From assembly GCA_963976795.1 (NCBI GenBank), contig CAXBLT010000003.1:62001-126000 (forward strand): 64,000 nucleotides of DNA, read 5' to 3'. The stretch is from UBA7359 sp963976795. Its GTDB lineage: Bacteria; Pseudomonadota; Gammaproteobacteria; Eutrophobiales; Eutrophobiaceae. Both the position numbers and the translations under genes were made by a program. The notes under the pieces were generated by a model. The model saw nothing but the letters and a program-made list of their open reading frames with translations. It searched no databases and was not told the DNA's origin. Positions 26,375 to 34,539 of the stretch are shown here, in pieces (the first letter of the stretch is position 1; every line of letters begins with the position of its first letter).

Positions 26375-27838
26375 TTAAGACCCTTCTTTTGATTCTTCTG
26401 CTGGAGCACCGACCATCACAGTGACCAACTTATCCGGTACCACTCGTCGTTTAAAGGCATCCTTTATTTGCTCGATAGTTACAGCATCAACGTTAGCATT
26501 AAAAGTATCAAGGTAATCTAACGGCATTTTATAATAGCCAATAACAACAACGTAGTTAAGAATCTTCCCGTTACTATCAATGCGTAACGGATAACCACCT
26601 GTTATGTTTTTCTTGGAAGCGATTAATTCTTCTTTAGTCGGACCGTTTTCAATATAACTATTAATGTTTTCCATCAACACGGACAAGGCCTCATCAACTT
26701 GTTCAGTCTTGGTTTGTAAGCCGGCGATGAAAGGACCTTCAAATTTCATCGGTGAAAAATAACTATAAGCACTATAAGACAACCCGCGTTTTTCACGCAC
26801 CTCGGCAAACAAACGCGACACCATGCCACCACCACCTAATACATGATTGCCAACATAAAGCGGGAAATAATCCGGGTCGCCACGTTTGACTCCCGGTTGT
26901 CCAACCAGGATATGAGTCTGTGCCGACGGATGCTCAATAAAAACTTTATTAGCCTCTTCTAAAGCACTGACATTTGCCAACGCCTTGGCTTTCTCGCCTT
27001 GTTCAAGCCCGGCGGTAATATCTTCGGCAATGTTCTCGGCCTGTTTTCGATCGACAGCACCAACAATGGCAACCATGGCGTTTTGGGTAACATAGTATTT
27101 TTTATAAAATGCCTCGATATCTTTACGTTTAATCGCGGCTACAGATTCTTCCGTGCCGGAACCTGGCTGAGCATAGGGGTGAGATTGGTAGATAGCGCTC
27201 ATGAAAGCATCTCTAGCCAGCGCGGCCGGGTTTTGTTGTTTAGCTTGTAAACCAATCAACGTTTGAGCTCGTCGCCTCTCTAAAGCGTCTGTCGGAAAAT
27301 CAGGTTTTGAAATAACTTTTTTAAAGTTACCAATAGCCGTACTTAATAGTGATTCATCTGTTAGAGATCGTAATTGCACCGATGCAAAGTCATAACCGGC
27401 ATCTGAGCCAAACACCGCGCCTAATGATTCAAACCCACTACTGATCTTATCGGCATTCATCCCCGCTGCACCTTGATCTAATAACCCACTAGTCAATGCA
27501 GCGATACCCGGCAACTGTCCATCACGGCTACTACCTGCATCAAAGACAAGCTGCATATCAACCATCGGCAACTCCGGCGCATGCACATAATAAACCTCCG
27601 CGCCGCTACTGGTCTTCCAGGTCTCAATCTTCGGTGAAGCCTGAACCGACCAACTTGTAAGCAAAAGTAAACTTGCTATGAACTGTAGAGTGCCTCTAAA
27701 AATTGTGATTTTTTCGAGAAAGCGAGGAGAGGCCGCGCGAAAAACCGGCGTGTATAAGCCATACATGAGGATTTGAGCACGGACTCGACGAAGCAATCGC
27801 TGAAAAAGTGCATTTTTAGAGGTGCTCTTAACGGGCAT
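26375..27838 (-). CDS. M16 peptidase-family partner subunit lacking the zinc motif, with an inserted N-terminal segment
   Basis: Start set at the ATG at 27838: AGAGGAGG lies eight bases upstream, an unusually good ribosome site. 487 residues. The M16 domain begins after a signal-like LLLLTSWSVQA (about residue 65) but the place of the HxxEH zinc motif reads GIAALTSGLLDQGAAG, so it is the non-catalytic half of a two-subunit protease. VREKRGLSYSAYSYF is the substrate-loop motif. Residues about 4-50 (LFQRLLRRVRAQILMYGLYT and on) come from a MITE-like insertion and push the signal peptide away from the N-terminus. It overlaps the catalytic M16 gene by 11 bases. Confidence 0.85.
   Translation of the reverse strand: MPVKSTSKNALFQRLLRRVRAQILMYGLYTPVFRAASPRFLEKITIFRGTLQFIASLLLLTSWSVQASPKIETWKTSSGAEVYYVHAPELPMVDMQLVFDAGSSRDGQLPGIAALTSGLLDQGAAGMNADKISSGFESLGAVFGSDAGYDFASVQLRSLTDESLLSTAIGNFKKVISKPDFPTDALERRRAQTLIGLQAKQQNPAALARDAFMSAIYQSHPYAQPGSGTEESVAAIKRKDIEAFYKKYYVTQNAMVAIVGAVDRKQAENIAEDITAGLEQGEKAKALANVSALEEANKVFIEHPSAQTHILVGQPGVKRGDPDYFPLYVGNHVLGGGGMVSRLFAEVREKRGLSYSAYSYFSPMKFEGPFIAGLQTKTEQVDEALSVLMENINSYIENGPTKEELIASKKNITGGYPLRIDSNGKILNYVVVIGYYKMPLDYLDTFNANVDAVTIEQIKDAFKRRVVPDKLVTVMVGAPAEESKEGS
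27687..27828. mobile_element. MITE-like element with imperfect terminal inverted repeats inside the M16 gene
   Basis: The ends are inverted copies: AGAGTGCCTCTAAAAATTG at 27687 and, read on the other strand from 27828, AGAGCACCTCTAAAAATG. The similarity continues to about 26 bases with ACTTTTT/GATTTTTT. Size is 142 bp with no transposase. It is open in the M16 frame throughout and adds about 47 codons. A TA flanks both ends with a one-base offset, which may be a TA target duplication, but this is not certain. Confidence 0.7.
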
Positions 27839-29219
27839 GAGGATTACCTCCTCTCGGACGTCGTACCTGTCCATCCATGGGCAAGGGGTCAAGCTCCGCT
27901 ATGGTAAGTCGTTCATCAACTAAATATTTTTTTGCTACTGCCATTACTTGCTCCGCTGTTACTGCTTTTACGCTATCGACATAAATATCCGCGAGACGCC
28001 AGGACAAACCTACCGTCTCTAATGTACCCAAGATCATTGCTTGATAAAAAACAGAATCCTTTTCATAAACATCACTAGAAATAACCTGTGCCTTAACACG
28101 TTGTAATTCTTCTTTCGTTACCAGGTTATTCTGTAAATCTTTTATCTCGTTTCGTAATGCTGCTTCTAATTCTTTTATCGTTTTATCTTTAGAAGGGGTA
28201 CCCGACATAATGAATAGATTATCCAATCGAGAAACCATTCGATATCCAGCACTTGCACCAGCGGCGACCTCACTCCCGCGAACTAAACGACTGGCTATCC
28301 GCGCACTACTACCACCATCAAGGATCCCGGCTAACACCTCTAATGCGTAAGGCTCCCAATCAAAGTTTTCTTTTTTCTCACTGCCCGGCTTAATAACCGG
28401 GGTTTTAAACGCCATCATTAAATAGGGTAGCTCTGCTGGACGTTTTACTGTGACATGTTTTATCCCTTTTTGCTCAACCTCTTCCAACGACTTTAGAGCT
28501 ATAGTTTCTCCTTCTGGCAATGGGCCAAAATATTTTTTAGCCATTTTGAATACTTCTTCTGGATTGACATCACCTGCAACAACCAACGTTGCATTATTGG
28601 GCGCATACCATTTTTGATACCAGGCACTGAGATCTTCTATCGTCATATTATCGAGATCCTGCATCCAGCCTATAACCGGAAACCGATAAGGACTTGTTTG
28701 AAAGGCCGTCGCCATTGCGACTTCATAGAGATAAGACTGCGGTTTATCTTCTGTACGCCATCGACGCTCCTCCTTAACGACCTCAATCTCTTTAACGAAC
28801 TCATCTTTAGGCAATGTTAAGAAACGCATACGATCGGATTCCAGTTCAAAGCTGGTTTCTAATCGTGATTTTTCCAGCGTTTGGAAATAGGCCGTGTAAT
28901 CTGGGCCTGTAAAAGCATTATCACTACCGCCATTCTCGGAAATAATTCGCGAAAACTCCCCATTCGGAAATTTCTCTGTGCCTTTAAACATCATATGTTC
29001 AAGTGCATGAGAGATGCCGGTAATACCATCATGCTCATAACTTCCGCCGACCTTATACCAGACTTGTGTAACAACGATAGGGGCACGATGGTCTTCTTTA
29101 ATCAGAAGCTTAAGCCCGTTTTCTAATTGGAATTCGGTTACTTTCGCATTGGCGATGCCAGGAGAAATAAGAATCAGGCCTAGCAATGCAACTTTCAGTG
29201 AACAACAAGAATTTTTCAT
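27828..29219 (-). CDS. M16 zinc peptidase, catalytic subunit
   Basis: A 463-residue exported pitrilysin-family protease. Signal peptide ends GIANA (about 25). The inverted zinc motif HALEH is at residues 71-75 (ISHALEHMMFKGTEKFP), with the downstream glutamate ligand in EIEVVKEERRW near 148. Together with the following gene it forms the usual catalytic/non-catalytic pair of periplasmic or membrane-associated M16 proteases upstream of rsmD and divergent from ftsY. Its stop codon TAA is the very point where the MITE-like element begins, so its C-terminus (RPRGGNPHAR) may have been altered by the insertion. Confidence 0.92.
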   Translation of the reverse strand: MKNSCCSLKVALLGLILISPGIANAKVTEFQLENGLKLLIKEDHRAPIVVTQVWYKVGGSYEHDGITGISHALEHMMFKGTEKFPNGEFSRIISENGGSDNAFTGPDYTAYFQTLEKSRLETSFELESDRMRFLTLPKDEFVKEIEVVKEERRWRTEDKPQSYLYEVAMATAFQTSPYRFPVIGWMQDLDNMTIEDLSAWYQKWYAPNNATLVVAGDVNPEEVFKMAKKYFGPLPEGETIALKSLEEVEQKGIKHVTVKRPAELPYLMMAFKTPVIKPGSEKKENFDWEPYALEVLAGILDGGSSARIASRLVRGSEVAAGASAGYRMVSRLDNLFIMSGTPSKDKTIKELEAALRNEIKDLQNNLVTKEELQRVKAQVISSDVYEKDSVFYQAMILGTLETVGLSWRLADIYVDSVKAVTAEQVMAVAKKYLVDERLTIAELDPLPMDGQVRRPRGGNPHAR

Positions 29220-29356
29220 TTTTATATTTATCTTTAAATAGAGGAATTAATTTTGTGACACACGCTATATAGAGCGCATTTCTCTTCATGAGTTCGATCT
29301 AACTTAATGGTAGGATACCGCAACTTACTTACAGCATACTAAAATAATTTACTTTT

Positions 29357-30316
29357 GTGTTTGGTTTAAAAAGAAAAAAAGACGCTAAAAAAGCTACGGC
29401 GGCGTCGAACGAGAGCGCAACACTCTCAGATCGTCTGAAACGCACGCGTACCGGTCTTTTCGGAGGACTATTCAGCCGCAATAAAGTCGAAATTGATGAT
29501 GCCACCTTAGAAGAACTAGAGGACCGCCTCTTATTAGCAGACATCGGCATTAAGACGACTGATCAGGTCATTCAATTATTAAAAGCCGAATCGAAAACGA
29601 ATTCGACAGAAAACCCACTCGAACAATTAAAGAAAGTCTTGTTGCCTGCCCTCAAGCCCGTCGAAAAAGCGCTCAGCATTCCTGATATTCCAAATAAACC
29701 CTATCTAATACTTGTCGTTGGCGTTAATGGTGTCGGAAAAACAACCACCATTGGGAAACTGGCCAAGCGCTTACAAGCCGAGGGCAAAAGCGTCATGTTA
29801 GCTGCCGGGGATACCTTCCGTGCAGCCGCCATTGAGCAACTTCAAGAATGGGGCGATCGAAACAAAATTAAAGTAGTTGCGCAAACACATGGATCAGATT
29901 CGGGGGCGGTTATCTTTGATGCCTTAAAATCTGCCCGGTCAAATAATATTGATGTATTGATCGCTGATACTGCAGGTCGTCTACACAATAAAGACAACCT
30001 GATGGAAGAAATGAAAAAGATCCATCGGATCGGCAACAAATTTGATGCCGACTTACAAAGTGAAGTTTTATTGGTATTAGATGCCGGAACCGGACAAAAT
30101 GCCCTGATACAGGCAAAACAATTCAATGAAATGATAGGTGTTGATGGTATCGTTTTGACTAAACTTGATGGGACAGCAAAAGGCGGTATCGTTTTTTCTC
30201 TTGCAGATGAATTAAATATCCCCATCCGATTTATTGGTGTCGGTGAACAAATTGAAGACTTAAGACCCTTCGTCGCCGCTGAGTTTATCGATGCCCTACT
30301 TGTAGCAGAAACATGA
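29357..30316 (+). CDS. ftsY: signal recognition particle receptor FtsY
   Basis: Starts at GTG 29357 (VFGLKRKKDAKK). 319 residues: a short basic/helical N-terminus, then the NG GTPase domain with GVNGVGKTTTIGKLAKRL (G1), DTAGRL (G3) and TKLDGTAKGG (G4/G5). It lacks the long acidic A domain of E. coli FtsY (497 residues), a common state outside enterobacteria. Delivers SRP-ribosome complexes to the Sec translocon. Overlaps ftsE by four bases. Confidence 0.96.
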   Translation: MFGLKRKKDAKKATAASNESATLSDRLKRTRTGLFGGLFSRNKVEIDDATLEELEDRLLLADIGIKTTDQVIQLLKAESKTNSTENPLEQLKKVLLPALKPVEKALSIPDIPNKPYLILVVGVNGVGKTTTIGKLAKRLQAEGKSVMLAAGDTFRAAAIEQLQEWGDRNKIKVVAQTHGSDSGAVIFDALKSARSNNIDVLIADTAGRLHNKDNLMEEMKKIHRIGNKFDADLQSEVLLVLDAGTGQNALIQAKQFNEMIGVDGIVLTKLDGTAKGGIVFSLADELNIPIRFIGVGEQIEDLRPFVAAEFIDALLVAET

Positions 30317-30990
30317 TTCGATTTACCAATGTCCATATGAATTACCCCGGTGGCAATGAAGCCCTGCGTAATATTAATTTACATATTGAACAAGGCGCGA
30401 TGGTCTACATCACAGGTCGATCCGGCGCCGGGAAAAGTACACTCCTGCGTTTAATTGCCTTAATAGATCGTCACTCGCGCGGGCAAATCATTATCAACGG
30501 TCAAAATCTTGAACGCGTGCGCAATCGTCGCATCCCTATCTTTCGTCGCCATATCGGTTTTATGTTTCAGGATCATCGTCTGTTAAATGATCGAACTGTA
30601 TTTGATAATGTCGCTTTGCCACTGGTAATCGCCGGCTATCGTCATCAAGAGATCCGTAAACGTGTACAAGCCGCGTTAGACAAAGTTAGTTTGTTGACTA
30701 AAGTAAACAATTATCCAATGGCGCTATCAGGCGGCGAACAACAACGCGTTGGCGTTGCTCGCGCAGTGGTACACCGTCCTGCTATATTGCTGGCAGATGA
30801 ACCCACGGGTAATCTTGACCCCGCTTTATCATGGGATACGATGAAGTTATTTGAACAATTCAATCAAGTCGGGGTTACCGTACTCATCGCCAGTCATGAC
30901 CTTGATATGATCAAGCGCATGTCCAAACGTATCATTACGTTAAAGACAGGACGGATATTAACGCATAGCGGGACACCAACAGAAGCATGA
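30313..30990 (+). CDS. ftsE: cell division ATP-binding protein FtsE
   Basis: A 225-residue ABC ATPase: Walker A GRSGAGKST (about 36-44), Q-loop MFQDHRLL, signature LSGGEQQRVGVARA, Walker B ILLADEPTGNLDP. With FtsX it activates periplasmic murein hydrolase regulation at the septum. Four-base overlaps on both sides give a coupled ftsYEX unit. Confidence 0.96.
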   Translation: MIRFTNVHMNYPGGNEALRNINLHIEQGAMVYITGRSGAGKSTLLRLIALIDRHSRGQIIINGQNLERVRNRRIPIFRRHIGFMFQDHRLLNDRTVFDNVALPLVIAGYRHQEIRKRVQAALDKVSLLTKVNNYPMALSGGEQQRVGVARAVVHRPAILLADEPTGNLDPALSWDTMKLFEQFNQVGVTVLIASHDLDMIKRMSKRIITLKTGRILTHSGTPTEA

Positions 30991-31970
30991 AGCCGGTCAA
31001 CCGTAAGAAGAACACACGCCCGAATAAAACCTTCAAGAGCGAGCTTAAGCGCCGCTTTGATATGTGGCTATTACAACATGCACAAGCTTTTATCTTTAGC
31101 CTTGGACAATACATCAAATACCCGATCAGTAATGTACTAACCACCGCAGTTATCGGTATATCGCTTGCCTTACCTGCCAGCTTTTATCTATTACTCGACA
31201 ACGTACGTCACGTCTCTTCAAGCTGGGATGGTTCAGCACAGGTCACATTATTTTTACAAACGGACATTGATGAGGAACAAGCGACTACATTCGCAAACAC
31301 ACTATCCAGCAATCACAATATAAAAGAAATTGTTTTGATCAATCGTTCTGATGCCCTCGCCGAATACCAAAAATTATCCGGCTTTGCCGAGGCACTAGAC
31401 ACACTCGACGAGAACCCATTGCCGAATGTCCTATTAGTAAAGCCAGGCCTTGATAGCAGTAATGAGGAACAGACCGAGACATTAATCAAAGAACTGGAAG
31501 CGATGCCAGAAGTCGATAGCGCACAATATGACAGCCGCTGGTTAAAACGTTTACTCTATCTATTAGATATCGTTAATCGCCTTATTGTGATCCTCTCAAC
31601 GCTACTTGCAATCGCCGTGTTACTCATCATCGGCAATACCATTCGGCTTTCGATACACAATCGGCGCTCAGAGATCGAGATCACCAAACTCTTTGGCGGC
31701 ACAGACAGCTTCATTCAACGTCCGTTTCTTTATAGCGGACTCTGGTACGGTGTCTTCGGCGGCATTATTGCCTGGTTATTGATCACCATATCCATGCAAA
31801 TGTTGCATGGCCCAGTAAAACAACTGGCCAACCTCTACGCCAGCGACTTTCATCTTATTGGTCTTGGAATCGGGAATTCCCTCATCCTGCTCGCCTGCGG
31901 CATTGCACTCGGCTTATTAGGTTCATGGATAGCAGTAAAACGCCATCTTCGCGCTATTGAACCTGTTTAA
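30987..31970 (+). CDS. ftsX: cell division protein FtsX
   Basis: A 327-residue permease-like protein with four TM helices (about 50-70, 200-222, 255-275, 298-318) and a large extracytoplasmic loop after the first (SSWDGSAQVTLFLQTD to ...MPEVDSAQYDSRWLK). The NRRSEIEITKLFGGTDSFI coupling segment is the family hallmark. A long, basic cytoplasmic N-terminus of about 45 residues precedes the first helix. Confidence 0.95.
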   Translation: MKPVNRKKNTRPNKTFKSELKRRFDMWLLQHAQAFIFSLGQYIKYPISNVLTTAVIGISLALPASFYLLLDNVRHVSSSWDGSAQVTLFLQTDIDEEQATTFANTLSSNHNIKEIVLINRSDALAEYQKLSGFAEALDTLDENPLPNVLLVKPGLDSSNEEQTETLIKELEAMPEVDSAQYDSRWLKRLLYLLDIVNRLIVILSTLLAIAVLLIIGNTIRLSIHNRRSEIEITKLFGGTDSFIQRPFLYSGLWYGVFGGIIAWLLITISMQMLHGPVKQLANLYASDFHLIGLGIGNSLILLACGIALGLLGSWIAVKRHLRAIEPV

Positions 31971-32004
31971 TACGCTACAGCTACCTGCCATTAGCGCGCT
32001 ATGC

Positions 32005-32143
32005 GTCATTCCCACATTAAGCGGGAATCTAGTCAACACAAGTAAGTGCTTAACACCGGAATCCGCCATTCCCGCGAAGGCGGGAATCTAATCAACACCA
32101 GCGCTTTACCGCCCTGGGTTCCCGTTTTCACGGGAACGACAAG
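32005..32143. repeat. Cluster of three REP-like hairpin repeats
   Basis: Three palindromic units between ftsX and rpoH: GTCATTCCCAC...GCGGGAATCTAGTCAACA at 32005, CATTCCCGCGAAGGCGGGAATCTAATCAACA at about 32067, and CTGGGTTCCCG...CGGGAACGAC at 32114. The first two share the tail seen at 4694; the third matches 6098. They separate the ftsYEX transcript from rpoH and may act as its 3' end. Confidence 0.75.
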
Positions 32144-32214
32144 AAAACAAAAATAGATTATTTTCATATATTTCAGCAAGTTACAACCACAATCAAATTG
32201 AACCTTTCTAAAGA

Positions 32215-32241
32215 TTAGCACTCTACATTTTGGAGTGCTAA
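32215..32241. promoter_or_regulatory. Perfect CIRCE operator (HrcA-binding) upstream of rpoH
   Basis: TTAGCACTC, a nine-base spacer, then GAGTGCTAA: both nine-base arms and the spacing match the CIRCE consensus exactly. It lies 31 bases before the rpoH start codon, so HrcA bound here should block transcription or its start. CIRCE is usually found before groESL or dnaKJ; neither is in this window. Confidence 0.93.
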
Positions 32242-32272
32242 AATCAATACAACAGCAATGGGAAGAGGTTCG

Positions 32273-33124
32273 ATGAATCAATTAACAAACTTACAATTCG
32301 CATTACCGACAGGCTCAATAGAGAGCTATGTCTCATCGGTAAATCAGGTGCCTATCTTGTCTTTGGAAGAAGAACAGATACTGGCTCGTCGCCTTCGCGA
32401 TGAAGACGATATCGAAGCTGCGCGTCGTTTAGTTATGTCACACCTGCGCTTCGTGGTAAAAATCGCCCGCGGCTATAGCGGCTACGGTCTGCCACAAGCC
32501 GACTTGATTCAAGAAGGCAATGTGGGATTGATGAAAGCCGTAAAACGTTTCGATCCCGACGTCGGTGTACGACTCGTCTCCTTCGCCGTACATTGGGTAC
32601 GCGCAGAGATGCATGAATTCATTCTTAAGAATTGGCGTATCGTTAAAGTCGCAACCACCAAGGCACAACGTAAATTATTCTTTAACCTGCGTTCATCCAA
32701 GAAACGTCTCGGCTGGCTAAACCAGAAAGAGGTCAATGACGTTGCTGAAACACTCGGCGTCAAACCCAGCGATGTGTTGGAAATGGAAAAACGCATGGGC
32801 AATTACGACGCCTCATTCGATGGCCTTGATAGCGATGATGATGAAGACACAAACTACTCTCCATCCTACTTTCTAGAGAACAAAGCAGCCGGGCCGGAAG
32901 AGTTGATCGAAACCGCACAACTCGATGATGAAAGTCAGCAATCATTACACAAGGCATTGGCATTGCTTGATGATCGCAGCAAAGACATCATCGCCAAACG
33001 CTGGTTAGCCGAAGACAAGGCAACGCTACACGAACTCGCCGAAGTCCACAGCGTCTCCGCAGAACGGATAAGGCAAATTGAAAACAACGCAATGAAAAAA
33101 TTGCGCGAGACCATCGCTGCGTAA
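32273..33124 (+). CDS. rpoH: heat-shock sigma factor RpoH (sigma32)
   Basis: Start chosen at the ATG at 32273 because GGAAGAGG lies just before it; an ATG 15 bases upstream overlaps that site. 283 residues. Regions 2 and 4 are complete: SHLRFVVKIARGYSGYGLPQADLIQEGN, FAVHWVRAEMHEFILKNWRIVK, the RpoH box QRKLFFNLRSSKKRLGW (about 130-146), and a C-terminal SAERIRQIENNAMKKLR. Directs RNA polymerase to chaperone and protease promoters. The CIRCE operator upstream suggests HrcA repression; a strong terminator ends the transcript. Confidence 0.96.
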   Translation: MNQLTNLQFALPTGSIESYVSSVNQVPILSLEEEQILARRLRDEDDIEAARRLVMSHLRFVVKIARGYSGYGLPQADLIQEGNVGLMKAVKRFDPDVGVRLVSFAVHWVRAEMHEFILKNWRIVKVATTKAQRKLFFNLRSSKKRLGWLNQKEVNDVAETLGVKPSDVLEMEKRMGNYDASFDGLDSDDDEDTNYSPSYFLENKAAGPEELIETAQLDDESQQSLHKALALLDDRSKDIIAKRWLAEDKATLHELAEVHSVSAERIRQIENNAMKKLRETIAA

Positions 33125-33172
33125 GCGCAAACAACTTGATAAAGGACGAATCAAGGATAATTAATAAAAAAT

Positions 33173-33200
33173 AAAAATGGCCCCTCTCGGGGCCATTTTT
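33173..33200 (+). terminator. Rho-independent terminator of rpoH
   Basis: AAAAATGGCCCC, loop TCTC, GGGGCCATTTTT, 50 bases past the rpoH stop. The symmetric A and T runs would let it work in both directions. Confidence 0.93.
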
Positions 33201-33365
33201 ATTTGTCGATCAAGGCTTGATACTCGAAGAAGTTGCGCCGAGTGTCGACGTTGTGCATGTGCAAAACTATCAGAAGCTAAGCTTGTCGTGGCGGATACCG
33301 CTACCATAATGAAACCGGTTTAGAACGGCAATGAACAAAACTTAAACAAACTGGCTCCGAAAAAC

Positions 33366-33410
33366 ATTACACTTAATTTAAAACACATTACTAGTATAAT
33401 ATTACACTTA
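33366..33410 (+). promoter_or_regulatory. Promoter and ten-base direct repeat directly before the lipase start
   Basis: A perfect -10 hexamer TATAAT at 33395-33400 ends only nine bases before the lipase ATG at 33410. ATTACACTTA occurs at 33366-33375 and again at 33401-33410. There is no Shine-Dalgarno sequence before the ATG. The expected start of transcription is therefore at or next to the ATG. No convincing -35 hexamer is seen; the repeat could bind an activator. The stretch 33201-33365 shows nothing recognisable. Confidence 0.5.
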
Positions 33411-34333
33411 TGCAACAAGACACTTCATGGAAAGCCCTAAGCAAACCCGGTGAGGCGACCGAGTACTTTGACTTACATACAAACAAACCACTGCAATGTG
33501 GCGTTTCTGGTTTCAATCTTAGTAACGCTTGCTGGTTAGCAGAGATATCTCGTTTAATCTACCAGCCTGACTTTCATCTCAATGAAAAAAATAATCTACG
33601 TCGCTTTGAATATAAAGCAATAGGCTTTATCAATAAGGCCGAGACCTCCACACATGTTTCTCTGTTAAAGGTCAAGGCGATTAATAGCGAAGGCTTTCCA
33701 CAACCATGTCTGGTAGTTGCCTTTCGTGGCACCGACGATCTTGTCGACTGGAACAATAATATTAAATCCATGCAAACACCTTTTCATGACCGAGGACTTG
33801 TTCATGCGGGCTTTAATATTGCCTACGAAAGCGTTAGAGAAGAATTGTTTTTTTATCTGGATGATCTCACGCTACCTATCTTCATTACCGGGCATAGTCT
33901 TGGTGCTGCATTAGCCACTTTACTAGCAGCAGAGGTAATGGAACGACCCAAGTTTGATTCATGTTATACCTTTGGCTCTCCGCGTGTTGGTGATGCAGCA
34001 TTTGCCAACACTTTTACTGATAAACCAATTTATCGCGTAATTAATAACTGCGACATCGCTACCACCGTGCCGATCAGTGTTCCGAGTATTGATTATCGGC
34101 ATTGTGGCACAACGCAGTTATTGAATAACATGGGTATCCTCATCGAAGGCCTTTCGGAAGAGGATGTTTTAAGTTATCAAAAAAACAAAATGCTTAATTT
34201 AAAGGAGTATGATTTATCTGATCTATTCTCAAAAAGCATCATGAATATTAAAGGCAAGCTGCCTCCTGTTCTTGCTGATCATGCCCCTATAAATTATGTG
34301 TTGGCTTTAGAAAATCAGACTAAAATGGAATAA
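33410..34333 (+). CDS. class 3 lipase-family alpha/beta hydrolase
   Basis: A 307-residue lipase_3 protein: VVAFRGTDDLVDW (oxyanion region, about 102-115), nucleophile elbow TGHSLGAALATLLAAE with Ser163, FGSPRVGD (about 188-195), Asp215 in NNCDIATTVP, and a C-terminal His in ADHAPINYVLAL. The triad is thus complete. No signal peptide is visible, so it may be cytoplasmic or exported by another route. Likely cleaves acylglycerols or other esters; exact substrate unknown. No ribosome site; it may be translated from a leaderless mRNA. Confidence 0.88.
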   Translation: MQQDTSWKALSKPGEATEYFDLHTNKPLQCGVSGFNLSNACWLAEISRLIYQPDFHLNEKNNLRRFEYKAIGFINKAETSTHVSLLKVKAINSEGFPQPCLVVAFRGTDDLVDWNNNIKSMQTPFHDRGLVHAGFNIAYESVREELFFYLDDLTLPIFITGHSLGAALATLLAAEVMERPKFDSCYTFGSPRVGDAAFANTFTDKPIYRVINNCDIATTVPISVPSIDYRHCGTTQLLNNMGILIEGLSEEDVLSYQKNKMLNLKEYDLSDLFSKSIMNIKGKLPPVLADHAPINYVLALENQTKME

Positions 34334-34380
34334 ACGTAATCCAGATTAATAATTTTTTTAATTTAATAAGGAGAAACCAT

Positions 34381-34509
34381 ATGTATAGATTTTTTATTAT
34401 TTTATTGTTGATCGTCGGACCTAACTCTGTTGTCTTATCGCATTCGGGTGATGGTGCCGATCATGGTTGCTACAAAGATATTAAATCTGGCCGACTTCAC
34501 TGCCATTAA
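34381..34509 (+). CDS. small exported protein with C-terminal YHCH-type motif
   Basis: A 42-residue gene with a strong ribosome site (AATAAGGAGAAACC). The N-terminal half is a hydrophobic signal peptide (FFIILLLIVGPNSVVLS); the mature part starts HSGDGADHGCYKDI and ends GRLHCH. This His/Cys pattern matches the short HSGG...GCH...GYHCH sequences found in small secreted bacterial proteins and could bind a metal. Too short to be listed by default gene finding. Function unknown. Confidence 0.65.
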   Translation: MYRFFIILLLIVGPNSVVLSHSGDGADHGCYKDIKSGRLHCH

Positions 34510-34539
34510 TCATTAAACCTTTATTTATCGGAGAGACCT

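Noticed and set aside
29842..30336. 164-codon minus-strand frame opposite ftsY
   Set aside because: Shadow of the FtsY NG domain; no start signal or recognisable domain.
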